Of a DNA stretch of 5,789 nucleotides, positions 1 through 5,150 are shown one piece after another. Each line of letters opens with the position of its first letter. Within the stretch, counting starts at the first letter, position 1. The position numbers and the translations under genes were made by a program. Source of the DNA: Lentzea sp. (lineage in GTDB: Bacteria > Actinomycetota > Actinomycetes > Mycobacteriales > Pseudonocardiaceae); assembly GCA_030146905.1 (NCBI GenBank), contig JASLAV010000545.1, forward strand, positions 1 through 5,789, written 5' to 3'. Under the pieces are notes generated by a model. It worked only from the letters and a program-made list of their open reading frames with translations, was not told the DNA's origin and did not search any database.

Positions 1-1052
1 CCGATGCCGTTCCAGTCGGAGACGAGCAGGCCGTCGAAGCCCATCTTCTCCTTGAGGATGCCGGTCTGCACGTACTTGCTGCCGTGCACCTTGCCCTCGT
101 TGATGACGTCGTTCGTCCAGCTGTTGAACGAGATCATCACGGTCTGCGCACCCGCGGCCAGTGCCCCGTAGTAGCCCTGACCGTGGACGTTGATCATCTC
201 CTGCTCGGTGGCGGCCGTGATGCCCTGGTCCTTGCCACCGGTCGTGCCGCCGTCACCGATGAAGTGCTTGGCGGTGGCGATCACGCCGTCCTCGCCGATG
301 CGCTTCTTGGCGTTGTCCTGCAAGCCCTTGATGGCCTCGAAACCGTAGGCGCGCGTGATGCGCGGGTCCTCGGAGTAGCCCTCGTAGGTCCGGCCCCAGC
401 GGTCGTCCTTCACCACGGCGAGGGTCGGCGCGAACGCCCAGTCCTGGCCGGTGGCCCGGATCTGCTCGGCAGTGGCCTCGTGGATGTCGCGGATGAGGCA
501 GGGGTCGTGCGCCGCGCCGAGACCGATGTTGTGGGGGAACACCGTCGCGCCGAAGACGTTGTTGTTGCCGTGCACCGCGTCGATGCCCCAGATGACGGGG
601 ATCTTGGTGCGCGAGGCCTTCGAGGCCTCCCAGTAGGCGTCGGCCAGCGCCAGCCAGTCCTGCGGCGCGGCGTGCTTGTTGCCGCCGGGGAAGCTGCCGC
701 CACCGTTGAGCACGGAGCCGAACCCGTACGTCGTGACGTCGGCCGGCGTGATCTGACCGATCTCCGGCTGCGTCATCTGGCCGACCTTCTCGGCCAGCGT
801 CATGTCCTTGAGGATGGCCTTGATCCTGGCCTCGTCCTTGCGTTCACCGTCGAACTGGCTGTCGATCTTCGGCCAGTCCTTGAGGGTCGGCAGGGACTTC
901 TCGATGCGGGCGCACCCGTGCTCGGTCCTGGGCTGCCCGATCACCGTCTGCTTCGGCCCGTGCCGCTGATCTTCCTGTGCTGCGGCGACCGATGTCGCGC
1001 TGGCCGCGAGCGTCAGCCCCAGCACCGCGGCGAGAGTGCTTCTCCAATGCAT
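1..1052 (-). CDS. Secreted glycoside hydrolase family 3 enzyme, probable beta-glucosidase/exo-glucanase (N-terminal 350 residues; C-terminus outside window)
   Basis: Retaining glycosidase expected to release glucose from the non-reducing end of beta-glucans or cello-oligosaccharides outside the cell. Residues 1-25 form a Sec signal peptide: Arg4, a hydrophobic core at 5-17 and a likely cut after Ala25 (SVAAA/QED). The GH3 (alpha/beta) barrel follows, with TLAEKVGQM, WGIDAVHG (155-162, Asp158 likely binding substrate), a segment ending in YSEDPR (SED at 227-229), KHFIGDGG starting at Lys262, and SDWNGI, where Asp346 is the expected nucleophile. The window stops four codons after it, so the C-terminal sandwich domain and the acid/base residue are not visible. 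The ATG at 1052 was chosen because GAGG lies 8 nt upstream and the signal peptide starts there. The two palindromes upstream suggest control by LacI-type sugar repressors. The family call is secure; the exact substrate is inferred. Confidence 0.93.
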   Translation of the reverse strand, partial: MHWRSTLAAVLGLTLAASATSVAAAQEDQRHGPKQTVIGQPRTEHGCARIEKSLPTLKDWPKIDSQFDGERKDEARIKAILKDMTLAEKVGQMTQPEIGQITPADVTTYGFGSVLNGGGSFPGGNKHAAPQDWLALADAYWEASKASRTKIPVIWGIDAVHGNNNVFGATVFPHNIGLGAAHDPCLIRDIHEATAEQIRATGQDWAFAPTLAVVKDDRWGRTYEGYSEDPRITRAYGFEAIKGLQDNAKKRIGEDGVIATAKHFIGDGGTTGGKDQGITAATEQEMINVHGQGYYGALAAGAQTVMISFNSWTNDVINEGKVHGSKYVQTGILKEKMGFDGLLVSDWNGI

Positions 1053-1088
1053 GCCGCGATCCTCAACGGCGTGTTACGTCCACGTCAA

Positions 1089-1102
1089 TGGGAACGCTCT
1101 CA
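1089..1102. promoter_or_regulatory. CebR/CelR-like operator upstream of the GH3 gene
   Basis: TGGGAACGCTCTCA agrees at 12 of 14 positions with the palindrome TGGGAGCGCTCCCA, which is bound by the LacI-family cellulose-utilisation repressors CebR (Streptomyces) and CelR (Thermobifida). It lies 36 nt before the GH3 ATG, a suitable place for blocking transcription. Both mismatches are transitions. The match is seen directly; binding by a CebR homologue and relief by cellobiose are inferred from the known family. Confidence 0.7.
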
Positions 1103-1111
1103 CGACTTTGT

Positions 1112-1128
1112 TCCGGAAACTTTCCGGA
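1112..1128. promoter_or_regulatory. Perfect 17-bp palindrome, probable second operator of the GH3 gene
   Basis: TCCGGAAACTTTCCGGA consists of two perfect 8-bp arms around one central base, and ends 9 bp from the CebR-like box. Its GAAACTTTC core resembles the inverted repeat reported upstream of Streptomyces xylanase genes (recalled from memory, not checked). It could be the site of a second LacI-type regulator. The arms are too short and too near the start to suggest a terminator. Confidence 0.5.
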
Positions 1129-1323
1129 CGGAAGTCGCGTATCGGGCTCTGGCGGTTTGGGGTGGCCGCGTGGGGTGGCTGGGTGGGTGTGGCAGGTGGG
1201 CCGGTCGGGTTACCGGCGGTTCGGTGGTGGCCGGTTGGGTTTGGTTGTGTGCGGTTGGGTGGCGATTTTGGTGTCGGGTTGTGGTGTCGGATTGCGCGGG
1301 GATCGTGTGGGTCGGTTTTTTGA
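1129..1323. other. Non-coding block with extreme G+T bias on the plus strand
   Basis: No credible gene is seen. From 1141 to 1320 my hand count gives roughly 82% G+T and only about six A residues in 180 bases on the plus strand. Open frames crossing it are low-complexity (Gly/Val/Trp-rich on one strand, Pro/Arg/Thr-rich on the other) and have no ribosome site. G-runs at 1159-1162, 1172-1175, 1181-1183, 1185-1187 and 1198-1200 could support a long-loop G-quadruplex on the plus strand. Confidence 0.6.
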
Positions 1324-1462
1324 GCGGGTCACGTTCCGGGCGTTCGGGTCGGCTTGCCTCTGGCGGGACACGTTCCGAGCCTGCGGGTCGGCTTCCGGGG
1401 GCGGGTCACGTTTCAGCGGAGGGGTCCCCACGTGCCGTGCGGGGTACGTTCCAGCGTGGTCC
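1324..1462. repeat. Four imperfect tandem repeats with a 38-39-bp period
   Basis: Units begin at 1324, 1363, 1401 and 1439, giving periods of 39, 38 and 38 bp. Each begins with a conserved 14-bp head, GCGGG-NN-ACGTT-Y-C; the first two units also share a second block, CGGGTCGGCTT. The last two units keep only the head, and unit three carries GGGGTCCCC followed by CACGTG instead. Read on the minus strand, the head gives the recurring peptide ARNV(T/S)R in a short open frame, which I take as a by-product of the repeat. There is no ribosome site or codon signature of a gene. Confidence 0.7.
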
Positions 1463-1510
1463 AGCAGCCACGGACGACGCGTGGGTGGTCATCGCCGCTT
1501 CGCGTCGGTC

Positions 1511-1633
1511 GCGATTGGGGCTTGACTTCGGGGCCCTTGCGAGGCGCTGGACGGGCGGGAAAAGGTCGGGTGCTCCGCACCCGCGCGAACCCGGCAGGGT
1601 AGCGCCTCGCACCCAAAGCCAAGCCCCAATCGC
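1511..1633. repeat. Large nested inverted repeat (possible structured RNA, MITE-like or termination element)
   Basis: GCGATTGGGGCTTG (1511-1524) is matched perfectly by CAAGCCCCAATCGC (1620-1633). Pairing continues inward with a few mismatches and a small bulge up to TGCGAGGCGCT (1538-1548) against AGCGCCTCGCA (1601-1611), so each arm is about 35-38 nt. An inner hairpin, GGGTGC-TCC-GCACCC (1568-1582), sits at the tip. Weaker complementarity may extend the outer end to about 1501 and 1641. It lies 92 bp beyond the ydcF-like stop and could end that transcript, though there is no U-tract. No transposase or target duplication was seen. Short open frames across it are probably spurious. Confidence 0.7.
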
Positions 1634-1725
1634 ACCGCGCGGGGGCTCACCGGCTCACAGCGGTTCAAAGGGATTCCGGCTCGCTTCGCATCGCCACACT
1701 TGGTTGCCCAGTTGGCGCGGCGAGG
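1634..1725. other. Spacer between the inverted repeat and the ydcF-like stop
   Basis: This is the remaining 3' flank of the ydcF-like gene on its minus-strand transcript. No gene, U-tract or perfect hairpin was found. A GGTTCAAA string at about 1662 resembles a tRNA T-loop, but nothing around it folds as a tRNA. Confidence 0.4.
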
Positions 1726-2379
1726 TCAGAGCAAGCGGCTGTCAAATCTCGCCTCGACCAGGCGCTCGAAGGGCGCCAGCACATCGGCTGGGATGTTCTG
1801 CTCTGTCGCGAAGCCCAGTTTCGGGTATTCGATTACGCGTTGCAGGTCGCCTACGAGCATGTCGATCACGAGCTTCTCGTCGCCGATCGAGCGGATGTAG
1901 TCGTCGAGCTTCAGCGGTTCGGACGCGCAGATGACCTCGACCTCCGGCCAAGCCTTGCGGCAGGTGGCGTACGCGCGGCGTTCCATGTAGGGCTTGGAGA
2001 TCAGCAGGATCGAACGGGGCTCGTGGCCGTGCTCGGCGAGGAGCGCTCGCGAGAGGGTCACGTTCTGCCCGGTGTTGCCCGCGTGCGGCTCTACCAGGAT
2101 GGCGTCGTCCGGCATGCCGAGTGTCAGGGCGTGCTCGCGGTAGTGCACGGCCTCGCCGCGTGGAAAGCGGGCGGCGGTGGTCGGGCTGTTGCCGCCGCTG
2201 AACACGAGCAGTGTGAACAGGCCTGCGTGGTACAGCTCGGCGGCGAACTTCGCCACGCCCAGGTCGTGGCTGCCCAGGCCGATGGCGGCGTCGACCGGGC
2301 GCAGCTCGTGGCCCATCTGGTGGTAGTCCCAGATGGTCTGGGCGTCACGCCACTGCTCGTCGCTGATCGGCTGGATCAC
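1726..2379 (-). CDS. YdcF family protein (DUF218 domain), stand-alone cytoplasmic form
   Basis: A 217-residue protein of the YdcF/DUF218 superfamily, which also includes SanA-like proteins. Family landmarks are AIGLGSHD (32-39), which opens the Rossmann-like fold, LLVFSGGNSP (57-66), EAVHYREHALTLGMP (76-90), VEPHAGNTGQN (96-106) and ILLISKPYMERRAY (124-137). E. coli YdcF is reported to bind S-adenosylmethionine, but the reaction is unknown for most members. There is no signal peptide or membrane segment, so it should be cytosolic. The start is GTG; AGGAG at 2394-2390 lies 10 nt before it and overlaps the TAG of the upstream regulator gene, and the two genes are 13 bp apart. This implies one transcript with coupled translation. 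The family is secure; the role here is unknown. Confidence 0.87.
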   Translation of the reverse strand: MIQPISDEQWRDAQTIWDYHQMGHELRPVDAAIGLGSHDLGVAKFAAELYHAGLFTLLVFSGGNSPTTAARFPRGEAVHYREHALTLGMPDDAILVEPHAGNTGQNVTLSRALLAEHGHEPRSILLISKPYMERRAYATCRKAWPEVEVICASEPLKLDDYIRSIGDEKLVIDMLVGDLQRVIEYPKLGFATEQNIPADVLAPFERLVEARFDSRLL

Positions 2380-2392
2380 TGGTGGTGCGCTC

Positions 2393-3469
2393 CTAGTTCA
2401 CACGCTCGAAGGCACTTCGAATGGCCTCGATGCTGGCGAGTTGGTGGGACATGCCGAACCTACGGGACGTGGTGGCCGCGTCGTCGAGGAGCCGGAGTCC
2501 GCCTCCTGAGGTCGCACCATCGGACAACAGGATGTGGGCATGGGCGGTCTGCAGTCGCACTGTCTGCATCGGTGAGTCAGCTGAACGGTAGGTGAGCGCC
2601 ACGTCCATGTACCGCAGGGCGGCAGCGAGTTCTCCCGCGCCACGATGTGCGAGTGCCACCTTCTGATGCGCGGTCGACCAGTCATCGGGCTCATCGAGTT
2701 CCCCGAAACGACGGATGGCTTCAGCCATGACCGTCACCGCGTGGTCATTTGCTCCCATTTTGCTGAGCGCGGTACCGGTCCACAGCAGCGCTCGTGTGCG
2801 ATCGCGGGCGCTGAGCCGTGAGTCAGCTGCTAGCGCCTCATACCTCCGGGCGGCCAGTTCGAGGCGCCCGTTCATCTCCTCGACGACCGTCAGGGACAAC
2901 TCGACCTGAGCAGCGCGCCTCGGCACCCCCAGATCTCGGAAGAATTGGTGTGCGCAACGGTAGGTGTGAGGCGCTGACATGAGGTCGCGGATGTCGCCCT
3001 GGTCCCGCTGGAGGTCACCGAGCAACACGAGCGATCGAGCGTGGAGGTACAGGCCGTGGTTGTCGAGCTCCAACGGGGTGAAGCGCCGTAGCCAGCGATC
3101 GACGAGGCTGCCGGCGAACTTGAAGTCCTGCCGGGCGAGGCACGCGGTGGCGCGCCCCAGGTCATCCGCCCACGTTTCGTAGTCCCACTCACGCGGACCA
3201 CTCCGGTAGTAGTCGCGCACCGGCGTCTCACCGTCCTGCCGGAGCAACAGCTCGAACCGCTGCTTCGCCTCGGCGTCCGCCGCGGCCAGAGCAGTGTCCA
3301 GAATTGACTGCGTGAAAGGACGTGGTGTCGTCTCGGAACCGAGCGACTCCCATTTGGTCACCGTTCGAGCGCCAACGCCCGGACGTTCGGCAAAAGCACG
3401 CACGCTGAGACGCAGAGCCCGGCGCAACGCCCGTGCTTCCCGGCCCGTCCAATGAGCCAACGACCCCAT
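2393..3469 (-). CDS. XRE-type helix-turn-helix transcriptional regulator with C-terminal TPR-like helical repeats
   Basis: A 358-residue regulator. An N-terminal helix-turn-helix spans about residues 10-43 (GREARALRRALRLSVRAFA, then VGARTVTKWE with the WE typical of XRE domains). Residues about 60-95 form a linker, and the rest is all-helical and Ala/Leu/Arg-rich, with TPR-like pieces such as ALLWTGTALSKMGANDHAV and HQKVALAHRGAGELAAALRY. This architecture is common in actinomycete regulators and in peptide-responsive RRNPP-type regulators. The ATG at 3469 was chosen because GGAGG lies exactly 6 nt upstream; a TTG 42 nt further up would add 14 unlikely residues. It is followed by the ydcF-like gene and faces the three-gene plus-strand operon, so it probably controls both sides of the 150-bp gap, including itself. 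GC looks lower than in the flanking genes (about 58% in one 60-base sample). Confidence 0.85.
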   Translation of the reverse strand: MGSLAHWTGREARALRRALRLSVRAFAERPGVGARTVTKWESLGSETTPRPFTQSILDTALAAADAEAKQRFELLLRQDGETPVRDYYRSGPREWDYETWADDLGRATACLARQDFKFAGSLVDRWLRRFTPLELDNHGLYLHARSLVLLGDLQRDQGDIRDLMSAPHTYRCAHQFFRDLGVPRRAAQVELSLTVVEEMNGRLELAARRYEALAADSRLSARDRTRALLWTGTALSKMGANDHAVTVMAEAIRRFGELDEPDDWSTAHQKVALAHRGAGELAAALRYMDVALTYRSADSPMQTVRLQTAHAHILLSDGATSGGGLRLLDDAATTSRRFGMSHQLASIEAIRSAFERVN

Positions 3470-3475
3470 CAGCGA

Positions 3476-3480
3476 CCTCC
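3476..3480 (-). promoter_or_regulatory. Ribosome binding site fixing the regulator start
   Basis: GGAGG on the minus strand, 6 nt before the ATG at 3469, within AAAGGAGGTCGCTG. It rules out the longer frame that begins with TTG at 3511. Confidence 0.85.
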
Positions 3481-3481
3481 T

Positions 3482-3594
3482 TTGCACCATGCAACCACTC
3501 GCGACGGACAACTACGCCGCAAGTGCCACGGAAGTGCCACACCTGTTCGTTCCCCAGCGATCGGAACTCGACCAGGCTTGACGACAGGTGACAA
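3482..3594. promoter_or_regulatory. Divergent control region with three short repeat pairs
   Basis: The gap between the regulator and the plus-strand operon holds three arrangements. TTGCA-cca-TGCAA (3482-3494) is an inverted repeat just upstream of the regulator ribosome site. AAGTGCCAC occurs twice in tandem with an 11-bp period (3521-3529 and 3532-3540), close to one helical turn, so both copies face the same side. CACCTGT (3540-3546) and ACAGGTG (3584-3590) form a spaced inverted repeat. Any of these could be the operator of the adjacent HTH protein. I found no convincing -35/-10 pair on either strand. Sequence is observed; function is inferred. Confidence 0.45.
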
Positions 3595-3619
3595 CACATC
3601 CACCAGGGCGGGTGCGAGC

Positions 3620-3808
3620 GTGAAGAGCAGCGGGAAGACGAATGCGATCGTGTTGCTACCCCTCACGATTCAGCTGACTGCGGCCGAGACAGCTGCGCTG
3701 AGCACCGTGGCGGTGATGGTCACCTCGGCCGTGGATGCGGCGGTCGTCAACGCGGCAGACCGCGGCCTGCAAAAGCTCCGCCAGGCCGCCGCCAACCACA
3801 TCCGATGA
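3620..3808 (+). CDS. Small protein of 62 residues, function unknown, first gene of the plus-strand operon
   Basis: I do not recognise this protein. Starting at GTG 3620, it has a short basic N-terminus (Lys2, Lys6), a hydrophobic stretch AIVLLPLTIQL (9-19), an Ala/Val/Thr-rich helical middle interrupted by Glu23 and Asp39, and a polar tail RGLQKLRQAAANHIR. It has no Cys and little aromatic content, so a lanthipeptide-type core is unlikely. Codon third positions are strongly G/C, supporting real coding. The start is uncertain: the preceding sequence is only weakly ribosome-site-like, and a GTG ten codons later is also possible. The open frame extends back to 3452, but that part is antisense to the regulator's first codons. 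Its TGA overlaps an ATG of the next frame (ATGA). It may be a peptide signal, a membrane-associated peptide or a small partner protein. Confidence 0.6.
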   Translation: MKSSGKTNAIVLLPLTIQLTAAETAALSTVAVMVTSAVDAAVVNAADRGLQKLRQAAANHIR

Positions 3809-3828
3809 GGTGCTCACCACTTGCTGCA

Positions 3829-3834
3829 GAGGAG
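3829..3834 (+). promoter_or_regulatory. Ribosome binding site fixing the start of the Cys-cluster protein
   Basis: GAGGAG lies 6 nt before the ATG at 3841. It favours that start over the in-frame ATG at 3805, which overlaps the upstream stop codon but has no ribosome site of its own and would add 12 residues. Confidence 0.75.
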
Positions 3835-3840
3835 ACGACC

Positions 3841-4296
3841 ATGACTTCAACCCTCAACTCCGGGCCGAGGATCTCAACCGAACTCCGGCACCGGCTGCGC
3901 ATCCAGTTGGCAGCCGAACACTCGATCAGCGTCACCGAGGCCGACCGGATCATCACCGACACGATCAGCTTCCTCACGGTGTGCGCCACGGACCCGCACG
4001 AGCAGTTCCGGCCGAGCAAGCTGGTCGACCTCGGGTGGCACCAGTTCATCCTGAACACCCACGACTACGCCGACTTCTGCGACCGAGTCGCTGGACGATT
4101 CATCCACCACGTGCCGGAAGAGTTCCTGGCGCCGGAGCGTCGCGCGACAGCGGACGTTCTCGCCCCTACCGTGGAAGCGATCAAGTCCGCCGGACTGCCC
4201 TTTCACGACGAGCTGTGGCTGACCGGTGAAGGACGTTGTTCGCAGTGCCATGCGGGTTGCACCAACTGCGGCCAAGGCGGCGAGGACCCGAACTGA
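3841..4296 (+). CDS. Conserved actinobacterial protein resembling the glycine-rich-domain (DUF1399-like) family, with C-terminal Cys cluster
   Basis: A 151-residue cytosolic protein of unknown function. Residues 10-55 are helical. The central signature is VDLGWHQFILNTHDYADFC (62-80), continuing to GRFIHH (85-90). This W-H ... Y ... F-C ... H-H pattern resembles bacterial proteins annotated as glycine-rich domain-containing (related to plant DUF1399/GRDP), a match made from memory. The C-terminus carries Cys133, Cys136, His137, Cys140 and Cys143 in a C-x2-C-x3-C-x2-C arrangement, ending GQGGEDPN; zinc or another metal is the likely ligand (inference). I recall similar CSQCHAGC tails in Streptomyces homologues. 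It lies 32 bp after the 62-residue ORF and 7 bp before the kinase gene, so all three are probably co-transcribed. Coding is certain; family moderately so. Confidence 0.8.
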   Translation: MTSTLNSGPRISTELRHRLRIQLAAEHSISVTEADRIITDTISFLTVCATDPHEQFRPSKLVDLGWHQFILNTHDYADFCDRVAGRFIHHVPEEFLAPERRATADVLAPTVEAIKSAGLPFHDELWLTGEGRCSQCHAGCTNCGQGGEDPN

Positions 4297-4299
4297 GGA
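4295..4299 (+). promoter_or_regulatory. Ribosome binding site of the kinase gene, overlapping the upstream stop codon
   Basis: GAGGA uses the last two bases of the preceding TGA (4294-4296) and lies 4 nt before the ATG at 4304. The overlap suggests translational coupling and argues against the longer frame beginning inside the upstream gene at 4226. Confidence 0.65.
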
Positions 4300-4303
4300 A
4301 CAG

Positions 4304-5119
4304 ATGAACACCCGCCTTGATTGGCAGGACCTACCTGCGAACGTGCGTGAGGCCGTGGAGGAGCACGCCGGGCCTGTGGTCGGGGCAGAAAGCGCCTCGG
4401 TCGGCCGCAACTCGGCCTTCGCAGCCACGCTGACCACTCAAGAAGGGCTGGTGTTCTGCAAAGGCGGCAGGAGTGAGGGGGCGCAAGCGGTGATGCACCG
4501 CAACGAAGCGGCCGTGAACCCGTTCCTTCCGGCGGATCTGGCCCCACCGTTGTTGTGGCGCGTCGAGCAGGATGGCTGGCTGTTGCTCGGCTTCCACCAC
4601 GTTGCAGGGCAGCACGCCGACCTGTCGCCCGGCTCCCCAGATCTCCCGCTGGTGGCGGAAGCCGTCAGGAAGATCGGTGCGATCACCCCTCCCGAGGTGC
4701 CTCGACGATCGATCGCCGACCATTGGGACATGGCGCTCGGCGCCGGAACCGTCAGTGATTGGGCAGCACGAGCGCCACAGCACATGCGTGGTTCGAATTT
4801 GATCCATTCCGACCTCAACCCGCTGAACATCCTGATCGCCGATGCGGCGCATGTCGTCGACTGGGCTTGGTGGCGGACCGGTGCTGCCTGGATCGACCCC
4901 GCGTTCGCTGTCGTGCGGCTCGTGGCTGAAGGTCACGAACCTGCGCAGGCAGAGGAGTGGGCGACGCAGTTCGACGGGTTCCGGGAAGCACCTTCCGAGG
5001 CCATCACCGCGTTCGCCGCGTCGCTGGTGTGCCTGTGGGAGCGGAAGTTCGCGGCCACCGACGTCACTCAGGCGGCGCGGAGCTGGGTAGAACACCGCTG
5101 CGGCCCCTGTTTCCCGTAG
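4304..5119 (+). CDS. Aminoglycoside phosphotransferase (APH) family / choline-kinase-like protein
   Basis: A 271-residue protein with the protein-kinase-like APH fold, expected to transfer the gamma-phosphate of ATP to a hydroxyl of a small molecule. The N-lobe has VGRNSAF (33-39) as nucleotide loop and FCKGG with Lys53 as the likely ATP-binding lysine; Glu68 (RNEAA) may pair with it. The catalytic loop is HSDLNPLN (168-175), with His168, catalytic Asp170 and Asn175. VVDWAWWRTGAAWIDPAF follows, with Asp186 as the metal-binding DFG equivalent. All key residues are present, so it is probably active. Substrate cannot be deduced: the family includes antibiotic kinases, choline and homoserine kinases and natural-product enzymes. 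It is the last gene of the operon. Its final residues (RCGPCFP) and stop are encoded by the terminator hairpin, so its natural end may have been altered. Sampled GC is about 60%. Confidence 0.87.
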   Translation: MNTRLDWQDLPANVREAVEEHAGPVVGAESASVGRNSAFAATLTTQEGLVFCKGGRSEGAQAVMHRNEAAVNPFLPADLAPPLLWRVEQDGWLLLGFHHVAGQHADLSPGSPDLPLVAEAVRKIGAITPPEVPRRSIADHWDMALGAGTVSDWAARAPQHMRGSNLIHSDLNPLNILIADAAHVVDWAWWRTGAAWIDPAFAVVRLVAEGHEPAQAEEWATQFDGFREAPSEAITAFAASLVCLWERKFAATDVTQAARSWVEHRCGPCFP

Positions 5120-5135
5120 GAAACAGGGGCCGCAG
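5098..5135. terminator. Perfect 17-bp hairpin, bidirectional terminator between convergent genes
   Basis: CTGCGGCCCCTGTTTCC (5098-5114) pairs without mismatch with GGAAACAGGGGCCGCAG (5119-5135) around the 4-nt loop CGTA. It sits between the converging kinase gene and the synthetase gene, whose stop is 15 bp away, so it can act on both strands. Neither side has a U-tract, as is common for actinobacterial hairpin terminators. The kinase TAG (5117-5119) lies at the loop and the first stem base. Confidence 0.85.
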
Positions 5136-5150
5136 GTCAGGCGTGGAACG

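Noticed and set aside
1083..1088. Minus-strand TTGACG as a -35 box for the GH3 gene
   Set aside because: The expected -10 position falls at the ribosome binding site and has no TANNNT match.
1324..1462. Regular repeat spacing as a possible CRISPR array
   Set aside because: Only the first 14 bp of each unit is conserved, adjacent units share sequence in the would-be spacers, and no cas gene is visible.
1660..1680. GGTTCAAA string resembling a tRNA T-arm, hence a possible tRNA or attachment site
   Set aside because: The flanks do not pair to form a T-stem, and no acceptor, anticodon or D-arm can be built around it.
84..1934. A 616-codon open frame on the plus strand
   Set aside because: It runs antisense to the GH3 gene with its signal peptide and conserved motifs, then through the G+T-rich block and repeats. 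Its product is low-complexity and matches no family; such shadow frames are usual at high GC.
1840..2595. A 251-codon plus-strand frame across the ydcF-like and regulator genes
   Set aside because: It is antisense to two recognisable genes and resembles no protein family.
3470..3511. Longer regulator beginning with TTG at 3511
   Set aside because: It has no ribosome site, adds 14 residues atypical of XRE N-termini, and bypasses the well-placed GGAGG before the ATG at 3469.
3578..3583. TTGACG as a -35 box for the plus-strand operon
   Set aside because: No acceptable -10 hexamer lies 16-18 bp downstream.
3452..3619. N-terminal extension of the 62-residue ORF back to ATG 3452
   Set aside because: It would overlap the regulator's start antisense and occupy the divergent promoter region; the added residues are compositionally unlike the rest.
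3620..5119. Lanthipeptide or other RiPP cluster with the APH-fold protein as modifying enzyme
   Set aside because: The small ORF has no Cys and no recognisable leader-core boundary, and no lanthionine synthetase, radical-SAM, YcaO or transporter gene is in the window. Not excluded beyond it, but not supported here.
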